Part shown: positions 8,517 through 18,316 of the stretch, piece after piece
Layout of the letters: the number at the start of each line of letters is the position of its first letter
How positions within the stretch are numbered: the first letter of the stretch is position 1
DNA from: Planctomycetota bacterium
GTDB lineage: Bacteria; Planctomycetota; Planctomycetia; Gemmatales; Gemmataceae
DNA: 49,174 nt
Assembly: GCA_021324515.1 (NCBI GenBank)
Contig: JAJPIY010000299.1
Coordinates: 1-49,174, forward strand
Direction of reading: 5' to 3'
The notes under the pieces: generated by a model
Database searches by the model: none
What the model was told of the DNA's origin: nothing
The model's input: the letters and a program-made list of their open reading frames with translations, nothing else
Translations under genes and position numbers: made by a program

Positions 8517-9188
8517 ATGACGATTTACGAGCGAGCGCTGGCCTTTGTCCATGACGGCGATGCCGTCGGCCTGGGATCGGGGCACGCTTCCACCGAATTC
8601 ATCACAGAACTGGGCCAGCGTGTTCGCGCCGGTCTGAATGTCCGCGGCGTGGCCACCTCACGCGCTTCGGAAGAGTTGGCCCGCCATGCCGGCATCCCTA
8701 TCATCTCGCTTGCCGAAGGGATGCCGTTGGCCTTGACCGTGGACGGTGCGGACGAAGTCGATCCCCACTTGAACCTTATCAAAGGTTATGGCCGGGCGTT
8801 GGTGCGTGAGAAGATTGTGGCCGCGGCGTCGCGCCAATTGATCATCCTCATTGGACCAGGCAAAGAGGTGCCGGTACTCGGCTCGCGCGGCAAGTTGCCG
8901 ATTGAAGTAGTGCCCTTTGCTGTACCCCTATGTCAAGACCGCCTGATCAAACTGGGCTGCAATCCCATCCTTTATAAGGAAAACGGCGTCCCTTTTGTGA
9001 CCGACAACGGCAATTACATTCTCGATTGTCTGATCGCCCCCATTCTCCATCCGGAACAATTCGAGGAGCATTTGCGGGCCATTCCCGGCATCGTCGGCAC
9101 GGGACTTTTTCTGGGCATGGCCGATCGTGTACTTGTGGGCGATGAACATTTTAATCTGGTGGCTGAAAAGCAGAGGACAATCCCCTGA
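8517..9188 (+). CDS. rpiA: Ribose-5-phosphate isomerase A
   Basis: This enzyme interconverts ribose 5-phosphate and ribulose 5-phosphate in the non-oxidative pentose phosphate pathway. At 223 residues it has the usual RpiA length when started at the ATG at 8517, which follows a good ribosome-binding site (GGAAAGGTGGAG). Family motifs are clear: the phosphate loop AVGLGSGHAST, the catalytic segment VDGADEVDP, and the LIKGYGRALVREK segment. The open frame extends 51 codons further upstream but without family similarity. The gene is followed after 14 bp by gnd, so the oxidative and isomerisation steps around ribulose 5-phosphate are encoded together. Confidence 0.93.
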   Translation: MTIYERALAFVHDGDAVGLGSGHASTEFITELGQRVRAGLNVRGVATSRASEELARHAGIPIISLAEGMPLALTVDGADEVDPHLNLIKGYGRALVREKIVAAASRQLIILIGPGKEVPVLGSRGKLPIEVVPFAVPLCQDRLIKLGCNPILYKENGVPFVTDNGNYILDCLIAPILHPEQFEEHLRAIPGIVGTGLFLGMADRVLVGDEHFNLVAEKQRTIP

Positions 9189-9202
9189 AAGGAGTGTGAC
9201 AA

Positions 9203-10213
9203 ATGCAACTGGGCATGGTCGGTCTGGGCCGTATGGGCGGCAACATGGTGGAGCGCTTGATGCGCGGCGGGCATCAATGCGTCGTCTTCGACCTCAGCCC
9301 CGACAACGTACGCAAGTACGTCGAGAAGAAGGCGATCGGGGCCTCTTCGTTGGCCGATGTCGTTGCCAAACTGACGAAGCCGCGCGTCGTCTGGGTCATG
9401 GTGCCCGCCGGCGCTCCAACCGAGAACACCATTGCCGAGTTGGCCAAGCACATGCAAGCTGGAGATATCATCATCGACGGCGGCAACACCCACTTCAAAG
9501 ACGACGTGCGGCGGGCGCGTGAATTAAAGCCAAAAGGAATCCATTATGTCGATGTCGGCACGTCCGGCGGCGTCTGGGGCATTGAGCGCGGCTACTGCAT
9601 GATGATCGGCGGGCCGAAAGAAGTGGTGCAACATCTCGACCCGATCTTCAAGACGTTGGCGCCGGGCCGCGGCAATATTCCCCGCACGCCGGGCCGGGAG
9701 AAAATGTCCGGCACCGCCGAAGAGGGCTATCTGCACTGCGGTCCCGCCGGCGCCGGCCACTTTGTCAAAATGGTCCACAACGGCATCGAGTACGGCCTCA
9801 TGCAGGCTTATGCCGAGGGCTTCGATCTGTTCAAGAACGCCAACTCGAAAGAGCTGCCCGAAGAGCACCGTTTCCAGCTCAACCTGGCCGACATTGCCGA
9901 AGTCTGGCGGCGCGGCAGTGTCATCGGCTCCTGGCTGCTCGACCTGACGGCCATGGCGCTGGCGGAGGACCCAAACCTGGACCATTACGAGGGGTTCGTG
10001 CAAGATTCCGGCGAGGGCCGCTGGACCATCGAAGCGGCAGTGGAAGCGGCGGTGCCCGTGGAAGTGCTGGCCTCGGCGCTGTTTACGCGCTTCCGTTCGC
10101 GGCAACAACACACCTTCGCCGAAAAGGTGCTGTCAGCGATGCGTCACAAATTCGGCGGCCACGTCGAGCCGCCCAAGGGCAGCAAGCCCGGCGATCGCTC
10201 GATCGGCAGTTGA
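9203..10213 (+). CDS. gnd: 6-phosphogluconate dehydrogenase, decarboxylating (short, GndA/YqeC type)
   Basis: The enzyme oxidatively decarboxylates 6-phosphogluconate to ribulose 5-phosphate. The 336-residue length matches the short bacterial form rather than the 470-residue one. The N-terminal NAD(P)-binding motif is [11 protein letters not shown] (G7-x-G9-x-x-G12). The substrate and catalytic segment is seen in [10 protein letters not shown] and in [19 protein letters not shown], which carries the catalytic Lys and the substrate-binding Asn. The short form often prefers NAD, but the cofactor cannot be decided here. A strong ribosome-binding site (AAAGGAG) lies just before the ATG, and the gene forms an operon with rpiA. 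A large hairpin follows at 10253-10322. Confidence 0.93.
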   Translation: MQLGMVGLGRMGGNMVERLMRGGHQCVVFDLSPDNVRKYVEKKAIGASSLADVVAKLTKPRVVWVMVPAGAPTENTIAELAKHMQAGDIIIDGGNTHFKDDVRRARELKPKGIHYVDVGTSGGVWGIERGYCMMIGGPKEVVQHLDPIFKTLAPGRGNIPRTPGREKMSGTAEEGYLHCGPAGAGHFVKMVHNGIEYGLMQAYAEGFDLFKNANSKELPEEHRFQLNLADIAEVWRRGSVIGSWLLDLTAMALAEDPNLDHYEGFVQDSGEGRWTIEAAVEAAVPVEVLASALFTRFRSRQQHTFAEKVLSAMRHKFGGHVEPPKGSKPGDRSIGS

Positions 10214-10252
10214 TATGCGCTTCGTTCTCCTGCACACGAGATGTCGGGAACC

Positions 10253-10322
10253 CCGAGGCGAGCGGGGGGTGTGAACCCCCCGGTAGAACAACCGGGGGGG
10301 TCACACCTCCCGCTCGCCTCGG
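10253..10322. repeat. Palindromic repeat of the GCGAGCGGGGGG family, copy 1
   Basis: Arms of 32 bases (10253-10284 and 10291-10322) pair with two mismatches around a 6-base loop (AGAACA). The core is GAGCGGGGGGTGTGAACC. It lies 40 bp after gnd and could act as a transcript 3' end, although no T-tract follows. Related copies lie at 13929-13999, 29589-29620 and 38003-38066. This copy lacks the conserved right flank of the others. Confidence 0.85.
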
Positions 10323-10448
10323 AGTGCTGACGCCTCTCTGCTCGCCCCGATCGAGGGCATACCTCTTTGTCTTGTCTCATCGACGTGCCCGGCGCTTTGT
10401 GCTATGCTGGAGAGCGTCCGACAAGGTCTCGTGCGGAGGTTTGTTCTC

Positions 10449-12464
10449 TTGAGCACACTCAGCGTTCCTAGCGAACCTACCCCGAAAGCCGTTTATACTC
10501 CTCCCCCTCAGCCGCGCAATCGTCTGGGTCCGCGCTGGAAGAACGCCCTGTTAGCGCTGATCGGCCTGCCCTGGCAGCGGCGTCTGGCGCGAGCGGCGTT
10601 GTATGTTCCGCGCATCCGCTGGTGGGAAAACCAATTCGACACGTTTTCCGATGAGGAACTGAAGACCTACAGTTTGCGGCTGCGTGGCCGGGCGCGTGGC
10701 GGCGAAGCGCTGAATAAACTCATCCCTGAAGCGTTCGGCCTGGTGTGCGTAGCCGCAAAACGGCATTTGGGATTGCGGCCATTCGACGTGCAGTTGGCGG
10801 CAGGCGTCATTATGCACCAAGGCGGACTTGCCGAGTTGGCCACGGGCGAGGGCAAGACCCTGTGCGCCACGCTGCCGGCTTATTTAAACGCCTTGGAAGG
10901 CAAAGGCGTTCATGTCACGACCGTCAACGATTACCTGGCTCGCCGCGACGCCGAGATGATGGGGCCGATCTACAAAGCCCTGGGGCTTTCCGTCGGCGTC
11001 ATCCAGATGTCGATGGCAGAACAGGAACGCCATCCGATTTACCGCTGCGACATTACGTACGGCACCGCTTCGGAGTTCGGCTTCGATTTCCTGCGCGATC
11101 GCCTTAAGGCGGCCGGTGCCAAGGGCCAGGAGGCGCCGTTCTGGGATCCGTGGCTGCGGCCGGGCGCCCCTCCTGCCAAAGAGGACGCCTTTGTGCAGCG
11201 GGGGCATCATTTCGCCATCGTCGATGAGGCCGATAATATCTTCATCGACGAAGCGCGGACGCCGCTCATCATCAGTTCGCCGACGCGGCCAGCCACCGAA
11301 GAAGAACAGATCGTCTTCCGCTGGGCCGACCAACTGGTGCGGCGCATGAAACCCGACGAACATTTCTTCTTCGATGTCGAGAAACAGAAATTGGTACTCA
11401 ATCGGGCGGGAATGCAGCTGGCCCGCTACTCCAATCCGCCCTCCGGCCCGCACGGCAAAGCGATGGATAAACTGGAGGAAGCCATCGAGCAAGCCCTGCA
11501 CGCTCATTATCGCTTCCGCCGCGATCAGCACTACATGATCGATAAGGGCAAGGTTGTCATCATCGATGAGTTTACCGGCCGACGGATGCCGGATCGGCAC
11601 TGGCGCGAAGGACTGCACCAGGCGGTCGAGGCCAAAGAGGGAGTGCAAATCAACCATCCCGCCGATCATGCCGCTCAGATCACCTACCAGAGCTATTTCC
11701 GCCTGTACAAGAAGCTGGCTGGCATGACAGGTACGGCCCTGCAAAATCGCTGGGAAATACGCCGCGTCTACAAAATCTGGGTAGTGTGTGTGCCCACCAA
11801 TCGCCCGGTCATCCGCGAGCAATGGCCCGATCGCGTCTTTCCGACCGAAGAGGCCAAGTTCAACGCCGTGGTTGAAGAAGTCGTCCGCCTGAAATCGCTG
11901 GGCCGCTCGGTGCTTATCGGCACACGCTCGGTGGAGAAATCCGAGAAGTTGAGCGAGTTGTTGACGGCGGCGGGCATTACCCATCAGGTGCTCAACGCCC
12001 GCCAACATGAACAAGAGGCAAAGATCGTTGCCGAGGCTGGACAGATTGGCCGAGTGACGATCGCCACGAACATGGCCGGACGCGGCACCGACATCAAGCC
12101 AGCCCTGGAAGTGCTGGCCGCCGGCGGCTTGCATGTACTCGGCACCGAACGCCATGAAGCCCTGCGCATCGATCGGCAGCTGGCCGGACGCGCGGGGCGG
12201 CAGGGCGATCCAGGTAGTGCTCAGTTCTTTTTGTCGCTGGAAGACGAATTGCTCGAAGGCTTGGGACCGAAGACCCAACAGAAGTGGAATGAATTCGGCC
12301 GCCGCGGCGGCCAGCGCGATTGGGACCAGTATCTCTATCTGTTTCGCCGCGCCCAACGCCGCATCGAACGCCGCCATTATAAGAACCGGGTCGATTTACT
12401 CGTCCACGAAAAACAGCGACAGGAGATCCTTAAGGATCTCGGCGCCGATCCGTATGTGGATTAA
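10449..12464 (+). CDS. Short SecA-family translocase ATPase lacking the C-terminal scaffold/wing and zinc domains
   Basis: SecA drives pre-proteins through SecYEG with ATP. The motor is complete: Walker A ATGEGKT, the DEAD-type box DEADNIFIDEARTPLIIS, TGRRMPDRHWREGLHQAVEA, GMTGTA, ATNMAGRGTDI and the arginine-finger motif GRAGRQGDPGSAQFF. The pre-protein-binding domain lies between the two halves of the first nucleotide-binding domain. The protein ends about 70 residues after motif VI, within the start of the helical scaffold. The wing domain and Cys-rich tail are absent, giving 671 residues against 850-1000 for housekeeping SecA. I start at TTG 10449 because GGAGGT lies 8 bases upstream; an in-frame ATG at 10404 is an alternative. 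It is probably an accessory paralogue. No SecY gene is near. Confidence 0.85.
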   Translation: MSTLSVPSEPTPKAVYTPPPQPRNRLGPRWKNALLALIGLPWQRRLARAALYVPRIRWWENQFDTFSDEELKTYSLRLRGRARGGEALNKLIPEAFGLVCVAAKRHLGLRPFDVQLAAGVIMHQGGLAELATGEGKTLCATLPAYLNALEGKGVHVTTVNDYLARRDAEMMGPIYKALGLSVGVIQMSMAEQERHPIYRCDITYGTASEFGFDFLRDRLKAAGAKGQEAPFWDPWLRPGAPPAKEDAFVQRGHHFAIVDEADNIFIDEARTPLIISSPTRPATEEEQIVFRWADQLVRRMKPDEHFFFDVEKQKLVLNRAGMQLARYSNPPSGPHGKAMDKLEEAIEQALHAHYRFRRDQHYMIDKGKVVIIDEFTGRRMPDRHWREGLHQAVEAKEGVQINHPADHAAQITYQSYFRLYKKLAGMTGTALQNRWEIRRVYKIWVVCVPTNRPVIREQWPDRVFPTEEAKFNAVVEEVVRLKSLGRSVLIGTRSVEKSEKLSELLTAAGITHQVLNARQHEQEAKIVAEAGQIGRVTIATNMAGRGTDIKPALEVLAAGGLHVLGTERHEALRIDRQLAGRAGRQGDPGSAQFFLSLEDELLEGLGPKTQQKWNEFGRRGGQRDWDQYLYLFRRAQRRIERRHYKNRVDLLVHEKQRQEILKDLGADPYVD

Positions 12465-12478
12465 ATGTATCCTGTTCG

Positions 12479-12497
12479 TTTAGCCGCCGCGGCTAAA
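12479..12497. terminator. Small perfect hairpin after the SecA-like gene
   Basis: TTTAGCCG at 12479-12486 is perfectly inverted at 12490-12497 around a 3-base loop. It starts 15 bp past the stop codon. No T-tract follows, so intrinsic termination is uncertain. It may instead be a small dispersed palindrome. Confidence 0.35.
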
Positions 12498-12528
12498 TGG
12501 AAGAAACATCGACTTCGCCGAAAAACCC

Positions 12529-13821
12529 ATGTATCGACAACTGTTCGCTGCCGTCGCCCTCTGGTGGGCATCCTCGCTGGCATCGGCCGACGCCCCATCG
12601 TCTGTGCTTCTCAAACCGGCGCGGGTCTTCGACGGCGTCACAGCCAATGCCCATGAGGGGTGGGCAGTCCTCGTGCGTGGCAACCGCATCGTCCAGGCCG
12701 GCCCTGCTGCCGAAGTACAGGCCGAAGGGGCACGGGAGATCAAGCTGCCCAACGCCACGCTTCTGCCGGGCTTGATCGAGGCGCACTCCCACTTGTTTCT
12801 GCATCCCTACAACGAGGCTTCGTGGGAAGATCAGGTGCTCAAGGAAGCGCTGGCCCTGCGCGTGTGCCGGGCCACCAACCATGCACGCAAGGCCTTGCTG
12901 GCTGGCTTCACGACCCTGCGCGATCTGGGCACGGAAGGAGCGGGCTATGCGGATGTAGGACTGAAACAAGCGATCCACGAAGGCATTGTGCCCGGCCCGC
13001 GATTGCTGGTCGTGACGCGCGCCATTGTAGCCACAGGCAGCTACGCGCCCCGAGGTTTTGCTCCGAGCTTTCGGGTGCCGCAAGGGGCTGAAGAAGCCGA
13101 CGGCGCCAGGCTGCGCCGTGTGGTGCGCGATCAGATCGGCCGCGGCGCCGACTGGATCAAGGTCTACGCTGATTATGTGTGGGGGCCTGGCAAGGAGGCC
13201 AAACCGACGTTCTCCATCGACGAATTGAAAACGATCGTGGCGACCGCAAAGGCGGCAGGTTGTCCCGTAGCCGCTCACGCTACCTCCAAAGAAGGCATGA
13301 GGCGAGCGACCCTGGCCGGCGTCGCCACCATTGAACACGGCGACGGCGGTGACACCGAGGTATTTCGGTTGATGGTCAACAAGCAGGTAGCGCTCTGTCC
13401 GACGCTGGCGGCCAGTGAGGCCATGAGCCGTTATCGGGGCTGGCGCGGCGACCCCGAGCCCGAACCAACCGCCCTTAAAAGCAAACGTGCCAGCTTCCAG
13501 GAAGCACTGGCTGTCGGCGTCACCATTGTCAACGGCAGCGATGTCGGCGTCTTTGCTCACGGCGACGAGGCGCGCGAAATCGAACTGTTGGTTGAATATG
13601 GCATGAAACCAGCGCAAGCGCTGCGCGCAGCAACTGCCGTCGCCGCCAAGGTACTGCATCTCGATGATCGCCTCGGCGCTATCAAACCGGGCCTGTTAGC
13701 CGATTTGGTCGCGGTCGAAGGTGATCCGACGCGCGACATCAAGGCGCTGCGCAAAGTGCGGTTCGTAATGAAGGACGGCGTGATCTACCGGGAGCCGGCG
13801 GCTAGCAACAACGAGCAGTGA
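12529..13821 (+). CDS. Secreted amidohydrolase (metal-dependent, prolidase-like)
   Basis: This is a 430-residue protein with a signal peptide (residues 1-20, [16 protein letters not shown]). The amidohydrolase fold shows the HxH metal motif in [10 protein letters not shown] (H86, H88), a candidate carbamylated Lys in [10 protein letters not shown], further metal His residues in PVAAHATS and IEHGDGG, and the catalytic Asp in VNGSDVGVF. The C-terminal beta-sandwich segment is typical ([19 protein letters not shown]). This resembles the Xaa-Pro dipeptidase / imidazolonepropionase-like branch, but the substrate cannot be read from the sequence. It should work in the periplasm. The ribosome-binding site before ATG 12529 is weak. 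Confidence 0.88.
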   Translation: MYRQLFAAVALWWASSLASADAPSSVLLKPARVFDGVTANAHEGWAVLVRGNRIVQAGPAAEVQAEGAREIKLPNATLLPGLIEAHSHLFLHPYNEASWEDQVLKEALALRVCRATNHARKALLAGFTTLRDLGTEGAGYADVGLKQAIHEGIVPGPRLLVVTRAIVATGSYAPRGFAPSFRVPQGAEEADGARLRRVVRDQIGRGADWIKVYADYVWGPGKEAKPTFSIDELKTIVATAKAAGCPVAAHATSKEGMRRATLAGVATIEHGDGGDTEVFRLMVNKQVALCPTLAASEAMSRYRGWRGDPEPEPTALKSKRASFQEALAVGVTIVNGSDVGVFAHGDEAREIELLVEYGMKPAQALRAATAVAAKVLHLDDRLGAIKPGLLADLVAVEGDPTRDIKALRKVRFVMKDGVIYREPAASNNEQ

Positions 13822-13928
13822 TGGTGCGACAAATGACGTTCCAATTGGGCGGCGCGTCGTGGCAGCTTCGAGCATCTCGGCTTGCGTAATCAGTTCCGGG
13901 GCAAGCTGAACACGGGGAGATTGGACCA

Positions 13929-14055
13929 GAGGGACGAGCGGGGGGTGTGAACCCCCCCGGTAGCACAACCGGGGGGTTCACACCCCCCGCTCGTCCCTCG
14001 GCAACTCCGCTCGCCCAGGTTTGTGTCCGTTTCTACCGCGTCCAGTATAAAATTA
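13929..14055. repeat. Palindromic repeat of the GCGAGCGGGGGG family, copy 2, with conserved right flank
   Basis: Arms at 13929-13961 and 13968-13999 pair over 32 bp with a single extra C, around the loop AGCACA. About 35 bp further right comes TACCGCGTCC followed by AGTATAAA (to about 14053). That flank recurs after the copies at 29589 and 38003, so the repeat unit is larger than the hairpin. It lies between the amidohydrolase and LarA-like genes. Confidence 0.85.
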
Positions 14056-14106
14056 ATGGGGTAATTGCTAGGGCAGGTTCCTTCAGGACCGAGGAGGTTT
14101 CCGCAC

Positions 14107-15414
14107 GTGGACATACCGCCTGTCGCTCCGATTCGTCAAACCGCCCCTCAACCGGTGATTGCCGATGTCGCCGCCGAAGTGCGGAAACAATGGCGCAATT
14201 CGCGTGTGGCCGGACGCATCCGCCGCGGCAGCCGCGTGGCCGTCGGCGTCGGCAGCCGCGGCATCGCCAATCTGTCTACTCTCGTCCGCGCCACGCTCGA
14301 CAGCCTGCGCGATCTCGGCGCGCAACCGTTCATCGTGGCGGCAATGGGCAGTCACGGCGGGGCCACAGCCGCAGGGCAACGCCAACTGCTTGCCGAATAC
14401 GGCATCAGTGAACAGGCGCTGGGCGTGCCGGTCAAGACCGACATGACCACCGTGCGCATCGGCGTCAACAGCTGGGGCGAGCCGGTGTGGTGGGACAAAA
14501 ACGCTCTGGAGGCGGATGCCGTCGTCACAGTTTCGCGCATCAAACCGCATACGGATTTTCGCGGTCGCTTTGAGAGCGGCATCGCCAAGATGCTCGTCAT
14601 CGGGCTGGGCAAGCGGGACGGCGCGGCGCAGCATCATCGCTGGGGCTTTCGCGGGCTGCGCGACATGCTTCCCGAAAGTGCCCGCGTCATCGTCGAGAAA
14701 ACGCCCTTCCTCGGCGGCCTCGCCATTCTGGAAAATGCGCGCGAACAAACGGCACGGCTGCAAGTGGTCGATCGCGACGAGTTGTTCGAGGTCGAGCCGC
14801 GTTTACTGGAAGAAGCGCGCGGGCTGATGGGCCGGCTGCCGTTCGAGCAACTCGATCTGCTCGTCATCGGCGAGATCGGCAAAAACTACAGCGGAGCCGG
14901 CATCGATCCCAACGTGGTCGGTCGGCTCCTGATCGAGACGCAGCCAGAATTGGGAACTCCGAAGATCACGCGTATCTGTGCCCTCGATCTGTCGCCGGAA
15001 AGCCACGGCAATGGCACCGGCTGCGGCATCGCCGACCTAGTAACCGAACGTCTGCTCGCCGCCATCGATCCCGTGCCCTTTCGCATGAACAATCTGACAG
15101 CCTGTTTCTTGCGCCGCTCGCAATTGCCGTTCGCCTTCCCGACCGATCGCGCCTGCATCCAAGCGGGATTAGATACGTGCTGGCAGCCCAATCGAGATGC
15201 TGTGCGGATGGCCCTTATTCCGAATACTCTGGAAGTCGAAGAGTTGTGGGTATCGGCGCCGCTGGTCGAAGAAGCGCGCAAGGCCCCGCACCTGGAAGTG
15301 ACAGGCGCTTATCAGCCGCTGCCGTTTGACGACGCGGAAAACCTGAGACAGGAAGAGTTATTTCCGCATTCGGTACGTGGCCGCCGCAGACATCACAGGA
15401 CATCGGGACCGTAA
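14107..15414 (+). CDS. LarA-like lactate racemase domain protein (DUF2088)
   Basis: This is a 435-residue protein from the GTG at 14107, which follows a strong ribosome-binding site (GAGGAGGT) at the right spacing. The N-terminal half has RVAVGVGSRGIANL and PFIVAAMGSHGGAT, as in the LarA N-terminal domain. The His pair segment is SRIKPHTDFRGRFESG, and KYS-like glycine segments follow (GEIGKNYSGAGIDPN). LarA is a nickel-pincer lactate racemase. No larB, larC or larE cofactor gene is in this window, so racemase activity is not implied. The long uncoupled leader and hairpin upstream suggest an independent transcript. Confidence 0.8.
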   Translation: MDIPPVAPIRQTAPQPVIADVAAEVRKQWRNSRVAGRIRRGSRVAVGVGSRGIANLSTLVRATLDSLRDLGAQPFIVAAMGSHGGATAAGQRQLLAEYGISEQALGVPVKTDMTTVRIGVNSWGEPVWWDKNALEADAVVTVSRIKPHTDFRGRFESGIAKMLVIGLGKRDGAAQHHRWGFRGLRDMLPESARVIVEKTPFLGGLAILENAREQTARLQVVDRDELFEVEPRLLEEARGLMGRLPFEQLDLLVIGEIGKNYSGAGIDPNVVGRLLIETQPELGTPKITRICALDLSPESHGNGTGCGIADLVTERLLAAIDPVPFRMNNLTACFLRRSQLPFAFPTDRACIQAGLDTCWQPNRDAVRMALIPNTLEVEELWVSAPLVEEARKAPHLEVTGAYQPLPFDDAENLRQEELFPHSVRGRRRHHRTSGP

Positions 15415-15434
15415 GGCCGTGTATATTTCTGCAC

Positions 15435-15504
15435 AGGAGCGAGGGGGGCGTGAGCGCTCCGAGTATTTTTCTCACTCGGGGCGCTTACGCCACCCCGCTC
15501 ACCT
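15435..15504. terminator. Long imperfect hairpin between convergent genes
   Basis: The left arm at 15435-15464 and the right arm at 15474-15504 pair with a few mismatches around a loop containing ATTTTTCTC. The sequence (GAGGGGGGCGTGAGCGC) resembles the G-rich palindrome family in design but not in detail. It separates the LarA-like gene (plus) from the secreted protein gene (minus) and probably ends transcription from one or both. Confidence 0.6.
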
Positions 15505-15542
15505 ATCCGAAGAAGCCCGTGCCAGCAAGGGCCGTAGCTTTG

Positions 15543-16031
15543 TCAAAATTGATCGAGCCAGAAGTGGAAACCGCGATAATATTTCTGCGGCACGTACCAC
15601 TCATAGCGCCAATGCGGCTCCAGAAACGGCGGATACGCCATGTACGCCGGAGGCCGCACGTAGGGTTCACCGGGTCGTTCCGGCCACGGGCAGCTCTCGG
15701 TCGGCCAATAGTTGTGCGGATAGTAATAGTACGGGTAGTACCAAAACCTGCCCATGTTGTAATCGACGGCGCGGGCAGGGGCGTAATAGCCGATCGGCGG
15801 CGGCGGCGGGACGGCGATGGCGCCCATGCTGATGCTGCCGACAACTCCTCCCCCGGCCAGCGGCGGCGGTTGAGCGGGTTGATCGCCCGGTGCGGCGGGC
15901 GCAGGTTGTACGGCTTGGCCGCCGGCCATCGCTGCTCCGGCACGGTCCTGAGCAGGGGCGACGCCTGCGGCAGCCAGCCAGAGCGGCAGAGCAAGCCACC
16001 AGAATGACCCAGCCAACGTGATGCGCTGCAT
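15543..16031 (-). CDS. Small secreted Pro/Tyr-rich protein of unknown function
   Basis: This is a 162-residue protein started at the ATG at 16031, preceded by a perfect ribosome-binding site (AAGGAGGA). A signal peptide covers about residues 1-30 (LALPLWLAAAGVAPAQ). An Ala/Gly/Pro/Gln-rich linker follows. The C-terminal half is remarkable for aromatic residues, such as FWYYPYYYYPHNYWP and WRYEWYVPQKYYRGFHFW. I do not recognise a family. Small secreted proteins of this composition are common in planctomycetes, so a cell-surface role is a fair inference. It is divergent from purB, with 196 bp between the starts. Confidence 0.7.
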   Translation of the reverse strand: MQRITLAGSFWWLALPLWLAAAGVAPAQDRAGAAMAGGQAVQPAPAAPGDQPAQPPPLAGGGVVGSISMGAIAVPPPPPIGYYAPARAVDYNMGRFWYYPYYYYPHNYWPTESCPWPERPGEPYVRPPAYMAYPPFLEPHWRYEWYVPQKYYRGFHFWLDQF

Positions 16032-16227
16032 GGTTGCTGTCCTCCTTGACGGAACGCGAGGTCTTCCTTCGCTGGAGTATACCCGGTAGATGACGGCGAT
16101 GCGGCGACAAAACCGGGGTCCAGCCATAAAAAACGAGTGGCGAACCTCCGAAGATAGGGTTTTGGCTCACTGTACCTGTTGTAGCGGATATGAGGGCGGA
16201 CAAGGGCCGCCCCGATGAGAAGCGATC

Positions 16228-17682
16228 ATGGGGTCTTTTCCGTTTTATGACAATCCTTTAGTGACTCGTTACGCCAGCCGTGAGATGGCGGAGCTGTGGG
16301 GGCCGCGGCGGAAGTTTTCCACCTGGCGGCGTCTGTGGGTGGCCCTGGCCGAAGCGGAACGGGAGTTGGGTCTGCTCTGCGAAGACGGCGTTACGCCCCG
16401 CATTACGCAAGCCCAGATCGAACAACTCCGCGCCCATATCGAGGACATTGACTTTGCACGGGCCGAAGAACACGAACGCCGTCGCCGCCACGATGTCATG
16501 GCCCACATCGACGCCTATGGGGAGGTTTGTCCCGAGGCCCGCGACATCATCCACCTCGGCGCCACCAGCTGCTATGTAACCGATAATACCGATCTTATAT
16601 TGATGCGCGAAGGGTTGTGCCTGTTGCGCGATCGTCTGGTCGGCGTCATCGATGCGCTGGCGCGCTTCGCCGCCCGCTGGCGCGACCTGGCCACGCTGGC
16701 TTTCACGCATTTCCAACCGGCCCAACTCACCACCGTCGGCAAGCGCGCCTGTCTGTGGTGCTATGATTTCGTACTCGATCTGTATGAATTGGAACATCGC
16801 CTGCAAACGCTGCGCTTCCGCGGCGTCAAGGGCACTACCGGCACACAAGCCAGTTTCCTGGCCCTGTTTCGCGGCGATCACGAGCGCGTCCGCCAACTCG
16901 ACTTGCTGGTCGCCCGTAAGATGGGCTTCGACACCGTCTACCCTGTTACCGGCCAGACTTATTCGCGCAAAGTCGATAGCCAGATACTCGATGTGTTGTC
17001 TGGGCTGGGCCAAACTGCTCACAAATTCGGCACCGATCTACGCTTGTTGGCCCACCGCCAGGAGATCGAGGAGCCGTTCGAGCCGGAGCAAGTCGGCTCC
17101 TCAGCGATGGCATACAAGCGTAACCCGATGCGCGCGGAGCGTCTATGCGGCCTGGGACGCTTTCTGATGACGCTGCCGGTCAGCGCCGCTCAGACCGCGG
17201 CGACCCAATGGCTGGAACGCACACTGGACGACAGTGTCAATCGCCGTTTGACATTGCCGCAGGCGTTCCTGACTGCTGACGCGGTGCTGCGTCTGGCCCT
17301 GAACCTTAGCAACGGTCTGGTGGTCAATCCCCAAGTGATCGCGCGCCATGTCGCGGCTGTTCTCCCGTACATGGCGACGGAGAACATCCTGATGGCGGCA
17401 GTGGCGCGAGGCGGGGACCGTCAGCAAATCCACGAGTGCATTCGCCGGCACAGTCATGCGGTCACGGCGGCCTTGAAAGCCGGTGCGGACAAAAACGATC
17501 TGTTAGATCGCTTGAAGGCAGATCCCTTGCTCGCAGGCATCGATTTCCCGACCGTTCTGGATCAGAATCAGTTTGTCGGCCGCGCGCCGCAGCAAGTAGA
17601 GGAGTTCCTCGCGGAAGAAATCGAACCGATCCGTCGGCGCTATCCTCATCTGCTCGGCCAAACCGCCGAAGTGAGTGTGTGA
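16228..17682 (+). CDS. purB: Adenylosuccinate lyase, animal-like type
   Basis: The enzyme releases fumarate from adenylosuccinate and SAICAR in purine synthesis. The family signature [15 protein letters not shown] is present, as are [27 protein letters not shown] and [18 protein letters not shown], which hold the active-site His residues. The protein is 484 residues long. From memory its motif wording follows vertebrate ADSL closely ([43 protein letters not shown]), much more so than the 430-460-residue Bacillus or E. coli enzymes. The gene stands alone between a divergent secreted-protein gene and convergent Hsp20 genes. Confidence 0.95.
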   Translation: MGSFPFYDNPLVTRYASREMAELWGPRRKFSTWRRLWVALAEAERELGLLCEDGVTPRITQAQIEQLRAHIEDIDFARAEEHERRRRHDVMAHIDAYGEVCPEARDIIHLGATSCYVTDNTDLILMREGLCLLRDRLVGVIDALARFAARWRDLATLAFTHFQPAQLTTVGKRACLWCYDFVLDLYELEHRLQTLRFRGVKGTTGTQASFLALFRGDHERVRQLDLLVARKMGFDTVYPVTGQTYSRKVDSQILDVLSGLGQTAHKFGTDLRLLAHRQEIEEPFEPEQVGSSAMAYKRNPMRAERLCGLGRFLMTLPVSAAQTAATQWLERTLDDSVNRRLTLPQAFLTADAVLRLALNLSNGLVVNPQVIARHVAAVLPYMATENILMAAVARGGDRQQIHECIRRHSHAVTAALKAGADKNDLLDRLKADPLLAGIDFPTVLDQNQFVGRAPQQVEEFLAEEIEPIRRRYPHLLGQTAEVSV

Positions 17683-17769
17683 GGGCGGCTTGCGTCTTGG
17701 CAGGATTGAAAGGAAAAGACAAGCTTTCGTAGAGACCACGGCGAAACGGGTCGGCAGAAAGCGGGATGG

Positions 17770-17793
17770 TTCCGGCCCGCCGGAGGGCCGGAA
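17770..17793. terminator. Hairpin between convergent purB and hsp20 genes
   Basis: TTCCGGCCC at 17770-17778 is perfectly inverted at 17785-17793 around a 6-base loop. It lies between two converging genes, so it is placed to end both transcripts. There is no T-tract. Confidence 0.5.
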
Positions 17794-17801
17794 GACGGCC
17801 C

Positions 17802-18290
17802 TCACGCCTTGACCGGGATACGTTTGCCCTTGGCTTCTTCGCTTTTGGGCACATGCACTTCCAACAGGCCATTCTTGTAGCGGGCCTCGATCTTGCCCGG
17901 GTCGGTGCCCGGCGGCAAGGTCACAGTCCGATAGAAACTACGATAGCGCCGCTCCTCATAATGGCCATTGCCTTCTTTGCCTTTCTTCTCTTCCTTCTTT
18001 TCCGCCTTGATAGTCAGCAAATTACCGCTGACCTGCACATCCACCTCGCTTGGCTCGAAGCCCGGTGCTTCCGCCCGTACAATCATCTCCTGAGCGCTGT
18101 CTTCTATATCCAGCCCTCCTAGGCGATTCGGGCCAAAATCCCATCCCCGCGGCCCGGCCCAGCGGCTCAGGAACCGATCGAACAGGGCGTCAAACTCTTC
18201 CCGCAGCTCAGCCAGCGGATGGCTGTCTCGCCGTATCAAAGGACGGACACCTTTTTTGCTTTTCTTTTTCCAGGGAACTAAACTAAACAT
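17802..18290 (-). CDS. Hsp20 small heat shock protein (third of three)
   Basis: This is a 162-residue alpha-crystallin-domain chaperone that would hold unfolding proteins in the cytoplasm. The N-terminus is basic (PWKKKSKKG). The crystallin domain runs from about residue 60 to 150 and ends with the hallmark YKNGLLEVHVPKSE, followed by the C-terminal anchoring motif RIPV (I-x-V). An insert rich in Lys/Glu (EKKEEKKGKEG) sits in the loop before the last strands. The ribosome-binding site is perfect (AAAGGAGGTG). It is the last gene of a minus-strand run of three Hsp20 genes. Confidence 0.92.
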   Translation of the reverse strand: MFSLVPWKKKSKKGVRPLIRRDSHPLAELREEFDALFDRFLSRWAGPRGWDFGPNRLGGLDIEDSAQEMIVRAEAPGFEPSEVDVQVSGNLLTIKAEKKEEKKGKEGNGHYEERRYRSFYRTVTLPPGTDPGKIEARYKNGLLEVHVPKSEEAKGKRIPVKA

Positions 18291-18316
18291 CGCTACACCT
18301 CCTTTCGCACAAGGCA

